Of a stretch of DNA of 64,000 nt, positions 41,501-56,500 are shown in pieces (the stretch's first letter is position 1; each line of letters begins with the position of its first letter). Source of the stretch: Triplophysa rosa (lineage: Eukaryota; Chordata; Actinopteri; Cypriniformes; Nemacheilidae); contig NC_079892.1 in NCBI RefSeq assembly GCF_024868665.1, positions 11,110,251 through 11,174,250 on the forward strand, given 5' to 3'. The notes under the pieces were generated by a model. The model worked only from the letters and a program-made list of their open reading frames with translations, was not told where the DNA came from and made no database searches. Both the position numbers and the translations under genes were made by a program.

Positions 41501-44500
41501 TGCAGCATTTTTTTTACATTTTCTGTGTATGTTTGCTTGTCGTAGGTGGTGAGCCCTACCATCTCCTCCCCGGTCTGTCAGGAGCAGCTGGTGGAGGCCG
41601 GGCGTCTGGTGGAGCGTTCGGTGGAGGGGTGTGTAAAAGCATGCCACGCTGCCTCTGAGGAAGGCGAGCTGCTCCGACAGGTGAACATGGCGGCTGGCGC
41701 TGTCAGCCAGGCCCTCAGCGACCTTCTCCAGCACGTGCGGCACTACGCCAGTTGTGGGGAACCGATCGGACGCTACGACCAGGCCACTGACACCATCATG
41801 ACAGTAACGGAGAGTATTTTCACATCGATGGGGGATGCAGGTGAGACCCGTGAGAAGATGAAGAAAAAGAATGGAAGAAATAGTGCACAGCCTAGACCAA
41901 GGATGTCCAATCTTTTGAAACAGCCCTACCTTAAATTAGTCTAATATTCTGCTTCTTTTATGTAGCTTTGGTTTTGCTCGAATTTATCATTCGCCCGATT
42001 GCTTAGAAAAGTAATAACATAGCTCTCAATGAACCATACAGTTTCTCAAAACATTTATGGCCGTCGCACAAACTGTGTGGGATGAGTTACGCTCCAGCGT
42101 TTAATGGGTTGTTAAAGGGTTTGTTCAAATCCCCAACCATAAGCAATAGTCATAGAGATTACAATAGATGGGCTAAACCACAGAACTGACACATATTTCA
42201 ACCCACAGGGAATTTATTTAATAAATGGAAATTTAAGTCAAATAGGCATACAGTGTCACACAAGCAAGCATTGATGTATTTTATTCATATATGTCCGACA
42301 AAGCATATACTGTATGTACTTTGACAGAACACGATTAGTATTGCACAACGTGTTTCCAATGAGTTTCCTGATGTTTCTGCCCTCATTTCGGTTCCGTCGC
42401 CCCCCGCAGCCCTACTTATTGCAACCCACGGTCGACTCCCAACGTTACCATTGCAACCGCTATGACTCAAGCTCGATAAACATCCAGCTTTGCTTGGTCT
42501 TCGGATCTTGTCTTCATTCATGAATTTGTTTCACTGTTTATTAAGTCTCAACAAGGTCCTCGCAAGTTTTTTTGTCTGCGGCGTAAACCACATTTTTGAG
42601 CTGTTTGCAAAGCTGAAGATCTTGTTATGGTATGGCCGTAAATTCAAAGAATCCTCAAAGGATCCTCTGTGAGGTCGACGAAAACATGCCATGCGCAAAA
42701 ACTCAACAGAGAATCCGATCTGGTCCCAATCATGAACGCCCTGTCTTTGAACTTCTTAAAAGAAAACACATGGCATAAAGGTGCCGGGGGGTTGGCTACA
42801 AATGCAAAACAAGTAAAACAAGGAATGTTGTACGACTCGGGCCAAGGAATCTGCATGTAAAATTCGACTGTTTTGCGATTTTGTTAGCATTTAAGTTGAC
42901 ATGATTTTCAAGTGTTACCCTGTTTACTGTCTTAACACACATTCCTGGTCTTTTCCATCATTTATCAGTGTATGTTGTCCCAGAGGGAAAAAACAATTGT
43001 TTTCATAATCATTCATTCAAATGTAATAACTCGCTTTGCTGTTTTGGCTCATGTTGCTTAAACTGCACAGATTCTTTTTCACGCAATCTGTTAAGCAATA
43101 GCCAACAAGCTATTTATGCATTGTTCTAGGCAATTGTTGTAGGTAATGTACCTTTTTCACATCTTGGCAATAGCAGCGCGGTAAGTGAGTGCCAGTTAGC
43201 ATTAATGCAATTGGGTTACAGCAATAATACTGTAGCAAATAACAATAGGATGGCGATACCGTTGCGACACGTCGAGGATAACTTAAAATGTGAGCATCAG
43301 AGAAGTCCTTCACAACCAACTTCACACCCATCTGACATCCAGATCTCGCTCTGTTCTTTTGTGCAATGCCCACTTTCGCCAATCCAGTCAATGAATAATG
43401 AATAATTTTTACATTTTTTCAAATTCAGTAACATTTTACATACGTCACACTGAAATGCGTTGGATTGTCATTCCATATTCATTTATCAGTCACACCATTT
43501 TCATACCGAGCGCATCCTACGTTTACAAAGGTGAAACACCTTGTACGTCCATCGCTCTCCCACGATAATCTCATCACCGCTTGTATTTCTGGATGTACGT
43601 AGGTGTTCGGGAAATACAGAGACCAGTCAGGGAAAGCGAGTAGGCACGCTTTTGAAAGGGCTCTTGATCAATGATGCACTTCTGGACACACAGGTTCACA
43701 AACATTCGAGCGCTTCGGTTTCTAAAAGCGATATGCAGAGAGATTGATTTTCAAATTCACACAAATCAAAGAAACGAGGAGCGCGTGTAGGCTTTTTCAC
43801 AGTCTGGAGTCAAGGACGGTGGGGATGGATAGAGCCAGGAATATGTCGTTAGATGTTTTTGGCGAAACATAAGATCTACCCACACAACATGATGGTATTA
43901 TTATGTTTGAATAAGGTTTATGTGGGGATATGTGATAGCTGCGTGTTTGGGTTTGCAGGTGAGATGGTACGGCAGGCGAGGGTTCTAGCCCAGGCCACCT
44001 CTGACCTGGTGAATGCGATGCGCTCCGATGCCGAAGCTGAAATCGATGTGGATAATTCTAAGAAACTTCTGGCGGCTGCCAAGCTGTTGGCCGATGCCAC
44101 TGCCAGAATGGTGGAGGCTGCAAAGGTATGAAGGCTGTGGGAAGACTATTTAATATATACAGCCGTGGAAAAAATTTCAGAGACCGTTTTTCTGATTTTA
44201 AAATGTATGATTTATAGGTATGTGTTTATGTAAAATGATCATTTTTGTTTCAATCTGTGAACTACTAACAATATTTTTACCAAATTTCAAATACAAATTT
44301 TGTTTCCATTTGCATTTATTTGCAGAAAATGAAAACTGGAGAAACAGAAAAATAACAGAAAAGATGCTCTGTATTTTTTCAGACCTCAAATACTGCCAAG
44401 AAAACAAGTTCATATTCACTTTTAAGCAATACTACAGTAATATTTATTTTTTATGTGACAACCTGGATTTTTTTATCACAGTTTTCATGCGTCTTGTCAT

Positions 44501-47500
44501 GCTGTCAGGATTTCACATTGCTGTTGGATGACTTTACGTCATTCCTGAGGTTTGATTTTGTTGAGATTCAACAGACACTGGACTGGAATGGCCACAATAC
44601 ATCTAAAAAACCTGATTTGAATTGAAAATTTGTAGTGGTCTCTTAATTTTTTCAGCGGCTGGATATAAATATATTTTAATATATATGTATTGTGAAGCAC
44701 TTTCTGCAATATTTTCATTTCATTTAAAAATATATACAGTATATATATTTACATTTGTGTAGTGCTTCTGGACCAGTTGTATATATGTACCGTATGTGTA
44801 TACATGGTATATAAAAAATATTGATAAAATAAGAATGCATTGTCTAAATGTCATTCACATTATCTGAACAGTGTCCTTTTCCCTATTCAAACTTTGGTTT
44901 TGGTTGCAAACAGTGCTAACAGCTTGCTTCTTTAATCCAGAAACCAGGATCAGCAGCCATAGTGTAAAAAATCGCTTCCCACCCTCTTCAGTGCTTCATC
45001 TCTGTGATACCCAAGAAGCCCTAAGCCATCATTTAGATTTGACTGAAGATGGGCTACAGAAACGGTTGTCAGCACCTCTCTTAGCAACACACAGTAAATG
45101 GCCAGGAGGTGATTCATATTCAGACATGTGAAACGCTGGTCTACGGTGTGTTAGGCACATTTGATCCATGATGCATTAATCACAACATCGGTGCCATTAT
45201 CAAACGTAAAGAAGAGCAATGCGCCACGGACGGTTTCCTTGGTAACAGAAATGGAGCAGACAGCCCCTAATTCCTCTTTGCATTGAGCGTTTTCTAATGT
45301 GCTGATGTCGTAGCAGGGCTGACCAAATATAAAATTAATCTCTGTCCTCTCAGAGTTATCCATCACTTTCTGTTTAAACGAATACATAAAAAATAAACAG
45401 TGAGATCAGGTCAAGGTTGAAATTGCATACTAGCGGCTAGATTTGATTATATGGGAAACTATTTCCCATAATGCAGCGCGCTCAAGCTAACCTTTCATTT
45501 CCAATGTGATACAGCAATATTGTTATACTGTACAATGTAGCCAATGCTGGCCGCTGATTGGTCAATACACTTCTTTCATGCTATTGTCTATATTTTCATT
45601 TAGATTATATGTAGGTATTAAAAGCAATAGACAGTGCGGTGCAAAATGCATGAAATGCTTTATATGCAGCAGTTAAAACTGAATTGCACCCTTGCAGGGA
45701 GCCGCCGCATACCCGGAGAATGAAGACCAGCAGCAGAGGTTGCGCGAGGCTGCTGAAGGGCTGCGAGTCGCCACCAACGCAGCTGCTCAGAACGCCATCA
45801 AAAAGAAGCTCATTCACCGGCTGGAGGTGAGGAGACGTTTAAGTGCATTATCCTCCCATTTTCTGTTCAGCGTTCTGTGTTTGCTGCCATCTTCTAACAC
45901 AGTTTTCAATCTGGTGATTTATAGTGGTGTGAAGGATGCTGATGAAATGCAGAAATGGATTTTATGCCTTTAAAGAAACAGTTCAGTTGTTAGAATATAG
46001 ACCATTTTTTCGGACGCGCACATCAGGACGGCAGTTAACTTCCGGTTTGTGTTTGGCTAGTGTCTAATAATATTACTATTTATATTTAATTTAATTTATG
46101 TAAATATTAATTAATATTATAATTTTATTGTATAACAATTGCATTAAATAAACGATTTGTTGAATTTTGTTGTATGTTCATTTTATTAAATAAACAATTT
46201 CTTGAAAGTGTCCTGTAGTTTGGTCACATTTAAAGGGGTCATATGACACAGCTAAAACGAATATTATCGTTTGTTTTAGATGTAATGCAATGTGTATACA
46301 CGATTTAAGGTTCAAAAACGCTGTATTTTCAACATACCGTGCATGTTTGTATCTCCTCTTTGCCCCGCCTGGACGGGTGGATTTTTAACAAAGCTCATGG
46401 CTCTGAAAAGCGAGGTGTGCTATGATTGGCCAGTTAAGCAGTGCGTAGTGATTGGTTGAATACTGCAAGCGTGTGACGGAAATGTAACGCATCTTACCAT
46501 ATTTGGAACATCAGGTTCCAAAGCAATTGTACTAACAGGTAAGCCCACCTTACTTGCGTATACATTTGGGCGGTCTTAGTCAAATCACACCACGAACTGA
46601 CGTAGATTTGTGGGGGTGTGGTTACACGAGGCGTTTCAGGCAGGTCTGGGTGAGCATTCGCTTTTAGATAGAATGCATCTTTTGTTCCGACACCTTTAAT
46701 TTTTGCAATTTTACGTGTCCAATACATGCATGGGCAACTTATAACACACCAAAGACACAGAAAAACACGTATTCGCTCCATATGACCCCTTTCAAGAAAC
46801 TGATGGTACATTGACATCTAGAGGTTGAGCTTGGTATCGCAGTCTAAAGTCAAAAATATTGGAGAGACAAGTTTAGCCAAGTAACGGTTCTTCTCGGTTT
46901 CTTTTGATTGTTATCAGAAATAATCTACAGGCACTCTATTGTATGTGAATGTGTACCGGAACTTAAGGGCAGTCCACGAACGCGCGCATGCGCAGTAACG
47001 TTTGTTTACGTTGTCGCTTTGAAACCGTCTATATTGTTAATTGTCTTCATGTTTAAGTGCAACAGCAGATTCTCCCATTCACTCTCATTGTGTAGAATAG
47101 CACCTGGAAAAAGGGCCATTTATGTTAGAACAATAAAGTTTCTTTCTAACGCAACAACTACTGTATAAAGACGAAGATACAGAGGAATGATATCATTGGG
47201 ATCATTTATTTTTACCAGCTGATGAACAATAAAACATAGACAGCCAGTCAAAATCAAGGCCTTGTGCAATTACAATGTGAAACTGCAACAAGCGGTTAAG
47301 AGCAGCTTTGAGCTCTTTCTTTAAATGGCTCCTCATTCATTTATCCTGAGGGCTATATTAGAACACTCAACATCCTGCTGTTAATCACCTGCGGGTGTGG
47401 AAAGGAGTTTTTTCTGTTGTAGCTTCATGCGTATCTGATCCAAATTCAGACGTTTTGGTCCCGACCCAAGCCCAGTTGACCATAACATCCAGTTCATTTG

Positions 47501-50500
47501 ATTGGTGTGACAAGTGTCTCCTGAAATCGGGTGTGCCCCAACACACCGCACATAAGTCTGTGTGAAGATGGAGATCTGGGGTTTGTTTTAGCATTTATAA
47601 TGTGGAAATGTGGAACGGCTGTTGATTTACGAATGTTGTTTGCCAATAGTTTGGTTCTCCAAGTTAAAATAACCATTTTTAATTTTAAAATGTAATATTT
47701 TAGGCTTTGCTACAGTAATAAACAACACCTTTTGCTGGCTCACACTGTTGACAAAAATATTTCGTTGCATGAATGCGGATTTTAAACCAATAAGCTTTAG
47801 CAGTGGGAGGAGCTACTCTGCTGAACACAGTAGAAATGAAAACCAAGTGTTTAACGGAAACGTCTTTTTACTCCTGGCTGATTGGAACAAAAACTTAAAT
47901 GGCAAAAATAGCTTTAATTGATTTATCTTGTGTTTATTATTATTTCTTGTAGTTTGAATCCTTGTTAGGACCCAGAATCCAGCATTCTGAACTCTGTTTG
48001 GACTTTCACATCTACAAAGATTGCATTTTTTTTATCCTCTCTCTTCCACCCTTCCTAAACCCCTTAATATTCATTTGAGGAATGTTCATTCTCTCTTTCT
48101 CACCGCCATGTGGATTGAGCGTTTCGTGCACTGGCAGACTCGAGATGCCCTGTGAATTTTTGCCAAATCTTTTAACGATTGGCATGAGAGCAACAACTTC
48201 AGAGGGGGTCCCGAAACAACCAGAAATACTGTGTTCTCCGTGAACTTGCTGTACCCTTAATGAAATTCACACCGAACAGTTGAGTCTTTGTGCCATTAAT
48301 GCCACATTTCTCTCAGATCAGCTTGATAATGCCGGTAATGGGCATCATTGATTCTGTCGTGTGCTACATTTGCGTTCTCTTTCTGCTTTTGGGCCGTTAT
48401 TTAGAGCGCACGGTTGTAATGAGATATGTTTCAATCTTCGCATAGAATGCAGCGAAGCAGGCGGCGGCGGCAGCGACGCAGACCATCGCGGCAGCTCAGA
48501 ATGCGGCTGCGTCCAATAAGAACCCAATGTCACATCAGCAGCTAGTGTTCAGTTGCAAGGTATTGTGGCTAAAAATCTGTTTTAAGAAGTTTTGGATATT
48601 GAATGCTTGATAATGGGATGCTTATTTAATACAAGTGCGTTTTTGTTCTTTCTGTGAATGAATGTCTGTCCAGGCCGTAGCAGATCATATTCCCCACCTG
48701 GTCCAGGGAATGAGGGGCAGTCAGGCCCACCCGGAAGACCTCGGTGCTCAGCTGGCACTTATCATCGCTAGCCAGAGTTTTCTACAGGTGCCCACTGTCT
48801 ACAAACAAACTCGAAGGTTTGTTTGATCAAACTCTTACATTACAATGTTTATGTGTTTGACTCCGAACAGCCCGGTAGTAAAATGGTGACGTCGGCTAAA
48901 TCGGCCGTTCCAACGGTAGCCGACCAGGCAGCTGCGATGCAACTCGGTCAGTGTGCCAAGAACCTTGCCACGTGCCTGGCAGAACTGCGGACAGCGGCGC
49001 AGAAGGTACCCACAATGCATTGCTTTAAGTAAAGCTCTCAATCTGACATTTACTGAACTTAAAGGGATAGTTCACCCAAAAATGAAAATTCTTTCATCAT
49101 TTACTCACCCTCAGGTTGTTTCAAGCTTCAGTAAATTTCTTTGTTCTGTTGAACACAAAGGAAGATATTTGGAAAAATGTTAGCAATTTTCAGTTCTGGG
49201 ACATCATCCACTGCCATAGTAGAATTTTTTTAACACAAAATTAGATATTTTGAAGAATTTAGGAAAACAAACAGTTTTGGGGCTACCATTTAATTTTTCC
49301 TACTGTGGTAATCAATGATGTCCCAGAACTGAAAATCCTTAACATTCTTCCAAATATCTTTCTGTGTTCATCAAAACAAATTTTTCCATTTCAAATATTT
49401 GAATCACACAAACAGAGACTGTAGCATAAATAGTAGTCATGTGCAGTGGCACAATTATAAAATGGTAGTTGTTGAAGATTGTTTTGTGTATACTGTGTCG
49501 TAGGCTCATGAAGCGTGTGGTCCTTTAGAAATCGACTCGGCGCTCAACGCCGTTCAGTCTCTTAAGAGCGAACTACAGGATGCTAAAATGGCTGCACTAG
49601 ACGGGCAACTCAAACCATTGCCTGGGGAATCGGTATGTCAAATTCTGCCTTTTGTATTATTTACAGGAAATTACAAAGGCGAAATACAAAAAACCTGAGG
49701 ACTCATGTTTAACACTCTCATGTCTATAGCTAGAAAAGTGTGCCCAGGATCTCGGGAGTATGTCCAAGGCTGTGGGCTCTTCCATGGCGCAACTCCTAAC
49801 CTGTGCCGCCCAGGGCAATGAGCATTATACAGGTAAGATGACCTCTACGACTCGACAACATATAAAACAAAAAGATTTTCGAATGACTATTAAACTCTGA
49901 ATAAAAAAAATGATGTGTGCAACATGAATTTTACATTTAGGATTCCTATCAGCCAATCATTGCCTTACGATTTTAGAGCTTTGATTGGATGATAGAAATT
50001 TTCCACTTCAACATCGTTTATGGTGTCCATTAGGAAAAAATGTCAAATTGCTTCTCTAATATATACAAAAATAAAACACATCCTGCGTTTTCCCAACAAA
50101 GCTATATTTTCTGAATTAAAAGCATTAAAGGTCGAGTGTATGAAATTTTGCGGCATCTAGCGGTGAGGTTGCGAATTGCAACCAATGGCTCACTCCTCCC
50201 CCCCTTTCAAAGCACTACGGTGGCTGACACAGGACTAAGATGTCGTCACATTTTCACTTCTTTGCTGAAGGAGATAACGTATTTACGCAACGCGCTCTGT
50301 AGAGCAGTTTGTCTGTTTAGGACTACTGTAGAAACAACATGGTGAATTCCATGTAAGGGGACCCGCGGTGTATGTAGATAGAAATAGCTCATTGTAAGGT
50401 AATAAAAACACAACGCTTCAGTATGTAAGGTCTTTATACACCTCTGAAGACATAGTTATGTATATTGAACTGCATTTCTATCAATAGATCCTCCTAAAAT

Positions 50501-53500
50501 TACACACTGGACCTTTAAAACAGAGCAGATAGATGTACGCTGTTCCTTACCTGCACCACCCATCAATTTTTCACTCTCTCTGGCTGGATCGCTGCTCTCA
50601 GGAGAGCTTCTGAAGACAGATTTTAATGGCACGCTCGAGCAAACCCCTCCTCTTCCAGCCCAGCTCCTGCAGCTTCTCAAGCCGAGGGTATAACTAACCC
50701 CCGTCCCTCATTAATCTTTTTTTCACTAGATTTAACATACCATCAGCAATTGGGCTCTACTTGGCTGGATAATGCAATTTTATGCAATTTGCCCGCATTC
50801 GCCTTTTACAGTTTTTCGCTTTCTGTTCTATAAGTAAAGGCCAGATCCCATATGGCGCCTCATTTTCCTTCCACGCTCATTTGTTGGAACAGCAGGGGCG
50901 TTGTGGGTCAGCCATGCACCAAAATGAGGCTGAAAGCTTTTTTTGGAACTGAATGTTTGGGCTTGTTCTTTGAATTACTCCCTAAATGTGTCCCTCGTTT
51001 ACCGTTTATGGCACTTTATGTAAAGCATTAGGAATGGAGTTGAGGTCGTTGATTCACAAGTATAGTTAAGGCAAATATATTTATGCTTATTTATTGTATG
51101 ATGCGGTGTAATGATCGCATGCTAGTGGTTGATTGATTTTGTTTTTTAGTCCATTATACTAATGTCCATATCTAGGAGTAGATTCAGTTACCGATATGTA
51201 GTGCCGATATAAGGATAATGACAATAGTCTTGCAATGCAAAATATCTTCCTAATCGGTGTGGCCAACACATCTAACAGGAATTCGTAACTATTTTACGAG
51301 GTGGCTAATTCGTATGAGTTTGTATGATCTTATTCTTACTTTTTAGTACGATTTGCTTTCGCGCCAGTGACACTAGGTTTAGGGGTTGGATTAGGGAAGG
51401 GGCTTCAGTATTGCTTTTTTCTAATAATTGTTAGTTTTATGTATACAAAATGGCCACCTCGTAAAATAGTTACGAATTCCTGTGAGATCAGGTTAGTCTG
51501 GCAGATATATCGGTTTGTCATAGACCGATGTCGATCCATTGACTTCCATTCTTTCACTTCCATTCATACAAAGGTCATGTTTGGTAAACTCCGACTTGAG
51601 TAAATGCTCATACTGTAATAGCAACATAGCACAATGCAATTTTGTACATTACAGCTTTAAATTAATGAAAACAACAAAAACAAATACGGCAGACGGCCAT
51701 GATATGTAAATAAAATTTGGCCTGGCTTATATATTTTTGAACTTTTCTTACAAATATTATTGTTGTATTGCTTGAAAGTGAATATGAACTTGTTTTCTTT
51801 GCAGTATTTGAGAACTGGGCTTTATTTTTTTTTGTTATTTTGACTGTTTCTCCAGTTATAATAAATCTCAAATGCTGCAAAGAAAACAAGTTCATATTCC
51901 CTTTTAAGCAATACAACATTAATACTCTATTTGTACATGTATTTAAGAAAAGTTTTAAAATTATTTTTTGTGATAATCTTGATTTTTATCGCAGTTTTCA
52001 TGTGTCTTGTCATGTTGTCAGTTTTTCTGTACACTGGACTGGAATGATCACAATACATCTAGAAATGCAGATTTAAAACGAAAATTTGCAGTTGTCTCTT
52101 AATTTATTCCGCGGCTTTATGTATATATATTATATACACACTGCCATTCAAATGTAAAGTGTCGCTTATTCTCTTAATTATTAATATTTTCCACATATTA
52201 GACAAATAGTAAAGTATTATTAATAGTGCTTTTAGGAGTTTATATTCAATAAAGTTATTATTCTACAATTTTATGCCTTTATGTATAGCATATTTAGTAT
52301 TTTTCTCATGATATCATATGATATAGTTTAATTTGAATTTGTATAGTGCTCATGAAGGGGCCCTTCCAGTCTTCAACATTAGTTTATCATTATTATTCCA
52401 GACATTACATTTAATACTTGTGTACACAGTAAGATTTACAAAGAGGAGAATGACTCACTGCATGGGTTGGTTCATTGGACAGGTGTAGCCGCGAGGGAAA
52501 CCGCTCAGGCCCTGAGGTCGCTGGCCCAGGCGGCGAGAGGAGTGGCCGCAAGCAGTGTGGAGCTCCAGGCCGCCGCCGGCATGCTGGACTCGGCCTGTCA
52601 CGTGATGGAGGGCTCAGCCATGCTAATCCACGAAGCCCACCAAGCCCTGGTGTGCCCTGGAGATGCCGAGAGCCAGCAGAGACTAGCGCAGGTGTGACGT
52701 TTTAGATTAATCTTACATTACACACATTCACACAGTTGGGTTAAAATCATTTTCGGAGGTGTCGGCAATTTTGTTTGTCTTCAGCCTTCAAGGCTGGAGG
52801 CCACAATGTCATTTTTTGAATGATGTCCCATCAGCCCTTTCTCGGCATAGCTGTGTCTCTTTTTCGCTTTATAGAACGTGCCAGCGTGCCTCCTGACTTG
52901 CGCAGGTTCCTTTGGGACGCAAACATATTGCTTGGCATATGTCTGTGACAGCGGCATAAATGAAAGACATGGATTTTTCTGTTCTGCTAAGGGAATGATT
53001 TGAATTTTAGAAGCATCGTGTATCTCCCCTGGACATCATAAAGTTATTTGGTGGGAATGTGTGTTTTTTGGTGTCTCAGGTGGCGAAGGCCGTGTCTCAC
53101 TCCCTCAATAACTGCGTGAACTGCTTACCTGGACAGAAAGATGTGGACATGGCCCTCAGGAGCATCGGAGAGGCCAGCAAGAAACTCCTGGTGGAAAATG
53201 TGAGTCGTCCCTTTGGTTCATAACAGTTTACCAGTGCTTTTGATCCATAAAATAACTTTTCAGGGAGACTGATATTTAAAAGTGTGAGATATAATGAAAG
53301 GGAATGGCGACTGTGCTTGTCGAGCTCAGAACTGACTAAAATAACACCATGAAAGTATTCTTTAAGTCTTGTGCATTGTTTTCTCAGTCTACTGAAGCTG
53401 TTCGATAGCTTTGTGTGATAACTAGACGGAATTGAAGTCATTAATCTTGCCCTACGCCCTGTGCATTTGCACGCATTTAAATGTGAAGCTTTTAGATGCC

Positions 53501-56500
53501 ATATCTTTATGCTGTTGACTTCAAAGGCTGCGAGTTAAAATTCAAATGCTATTCTGGTGGTGATTTATCTGTCATTTGGTAGAAGCTAGCAAACAAATAT
53601 AAGTGCAAACATGCACAGTTTTTTACGACATTCTCTTTTCCTCAAAATGTATGACATAAGCAAATACAATCCTATGTAATGTCATTTTAAGCATTGTCCT
53701 TGCGAGTTTTGGACTGGCAAGCACCACGCAAATGAAACAAATTGCATTCATTTACTTATTCGTTTAGTTTACCTACAAATTTTGTGCTTGTAGGTACTGT
53801 TATTTAGCCAAATAGATGTGGAACACGTGTTATCTGTATATCATCACGGGTTAAAACCTTGTATATCCAAATCCACTACTTTTCAGGAAACGGATCAAAA
53901 GCACTGTTTTTTTTTTACTTTTAATTATGAATTGTCCTTTTTATTTGTTGAATATTTACAAAGCCCACAAAAGATCGCGAATGGTGACCAATAGCAGACT
54001 AAAAATGCAAGCAAATGCAACCATATCCGTGACATTTCATCGTCCCCTGGCCTTCCAGCTTCCTCCTTGCTCCAAATCCTTCCAAGAGGCGCAGACGGAT
54101 CTGAATCACACGGCGGCCGAGTTGAACCACTCTGCTGGAGATGTGGTGCAGTCAACCCGAGGAACCAGCAGTCAGCTGGCTGTGGCCTCCGGAAAGTTCA
54201 GCCAAGACTTTGATGAGTTTCTAGATGCTGGCATTGAGATGGCCGGACACACTCAGGTACTGATGACCTCTCTATTGCCCTCTTTGTTTGAAACATAAAA
54301 TTGCAGGTTGCTTTATTTATCTAAAGTGTGTTGGAAATTTCCCATGAAATCAGACAGCTCAAATGGTAAATCTTTACTGTATAAGCTTACTGCTGCGAAT
54401 TGAGTTGTGAAGACAGTTTTGAGCACATATTTTTTACTTGCTCAATACCTGTTTTCTGTTTATTTTTAATCAAAATAAGAAACGGATTGCAGCTTTAAAG
54501 ACCTAAGAATGTGAATTATTTTTATTCTTTTTGCTTTTGTCTTTGCTGGCATGTTATTTTTTCACAGTCTAAAGACGACCAGATCCATGTAATTGGCAAC
54601 CTGAAGAACATCTCTATGGCATCCAGCAAACTGCTGTTGGCTGCCAAGTCCCTCTCTGTAGATCCAGGAGCCGCAAATGCCAAGAATCTCCTCGCAGCTG
54701 CAGCACGGTAGGAATAACATTCAGATGTTGGTCTGAGCGGTCATTTTCATGTCAACCTGAGGGACAGCCTGACAGATAATGGCAAAAGTATTCATCTTAA
54801 TGTTTTGAATTATATGTGTGAAAATATAAATCGTCACTGTCCTTCGGAAACCTCAGATGTCCAAATGCATTGTTTTTCAGGAGATGTAAAAAACACTTTA
54901 ATTTTTAAATGAATAAATACTGTGTCGTCAAAGCACTGTTAAATACTTTTTATTGGTTAGATATTTGCAAAGCACAGTGACAAACATAAAGGGTGACTAA
55001 TAATAATGATTTTTGCAAAAAATAAAAATCACGATATATGAAGATACAAGGTTTCAGAGGGACAGCAGCAATATGTTTGTTTGTGAGCAAATGTGATTGT
55101 ATATTTTCTATGTTTATGAAGTGCAACTTTATAGGTTTTCATCCCACGTAGTTACAATGTCTACAATGTTATAGTATACAGTACATATATATATATTTTA
55201 CTTTTTCTATATTACCTGAACCATGATATGCAAGATTTTGTCACATGGTCTTTTGCTGACAAACAAACTTGAATTTTTGGGTCCAGGTAAGACAGAGTAA
55301 AGTAAGGTCCAAGGTCCCACATAATTCATTAAAAATGACGTGTATATAAATAGAAATATGTAAACTATTAAATATAACAAAAAAAATAAAACAAAAAATA
55401 TTAAAATAAGTCAGTTCAATTCACATTTATTTGTATAGCGCTTTTCACAGTTTATACTTTTGCAAAGGACATGAAGTAAAATACGCATAAAATATTTCAT
55501 AAAAATTGAGAAATAATAGTTTAGACGTTTCATCTTAACAACATAAACAAACGTTACTGCGCATGCGCACTTTTGTGACCCCAACTTAACTTCCGGTAGA
55601 CATTAACAAACAATAGAGTGTCTATTTATGATAACAAGCAAAAGAAACCGAAGAACCGTTACTTGGTTAAACTTGTCTCTCCAATATTTTGAATTTAGAC
55701 TGCGATACCAAGTTCAACCTCTAGATGTCAATGCACCATACGGTTTCTTTAAATGCGACCAAACTACAGGACCCATTCAACAAAGTGTTTATTTAATAAA
55801 ATCAACATACAACAAAATTCAACAAATCGTTTATCTAATACAATTATTATACAGTAAAATAATACTACAAATTAATATTAACATAAATTAAATGAAATAT
55901 AAATAGTTATATTATTAGACACTAGCCAAACACAAACCGGAGGTTAATTGGGGGTCAGGCGCACGCGTCCGATGAAACGGTCTATAGTCCAGAGCTTATA
56001 GTGTCAATATTAAAACAATAGTTGTCAGTGGAATGTCCCTGCTGATAAACGTGGTCCCTTCCTGTGTCCTCATAAACTAAATCACTCAAAAACACACTAA
56101 GTGGTGTTTCATAAATTAACATGAATTGTAAATCCTAAGATCCACCTACATTGTCAGCACCAACCGACCATCCCCATGAGGGAAATTAATTCTTAAACAT
56201 GCTAAATTGCTCATTTGAAAAAGTAAAAACGCCAAAAAGATACCGAGAGACGAGTGTTAGATAAGAGGTGTGGTTAAGGGTAGGAGATAGAAATACTATT
56301 AGGATAGTATGAAAACAATATAAATCTATGGCAATTCCCCACAAAGATACCAAACATGCGTGTAAAGCAAAACCCACCTGTGTGTGCGCTTCCTGTCCCT
56401 GATGGTTTGGGGTTAGATTGGTTTATTTGTCATTTAATGATGGAGAGAGAAGACTCACACACACATCTGGGCTCATTAGACCGAAATAAAACCTAGTTTT

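Noticed and set aside
42285..43405. Possible transposase or gene remnant in intron 18
   Set aside because: Short frames on both strands with no recognised motif and no matching terminal repeats.
52475..52705. Second open frame over exon 26
   Set aside because: Overlaps the talin exon in another frame; only the frame giving [18 protein letters not shown] matches the family.
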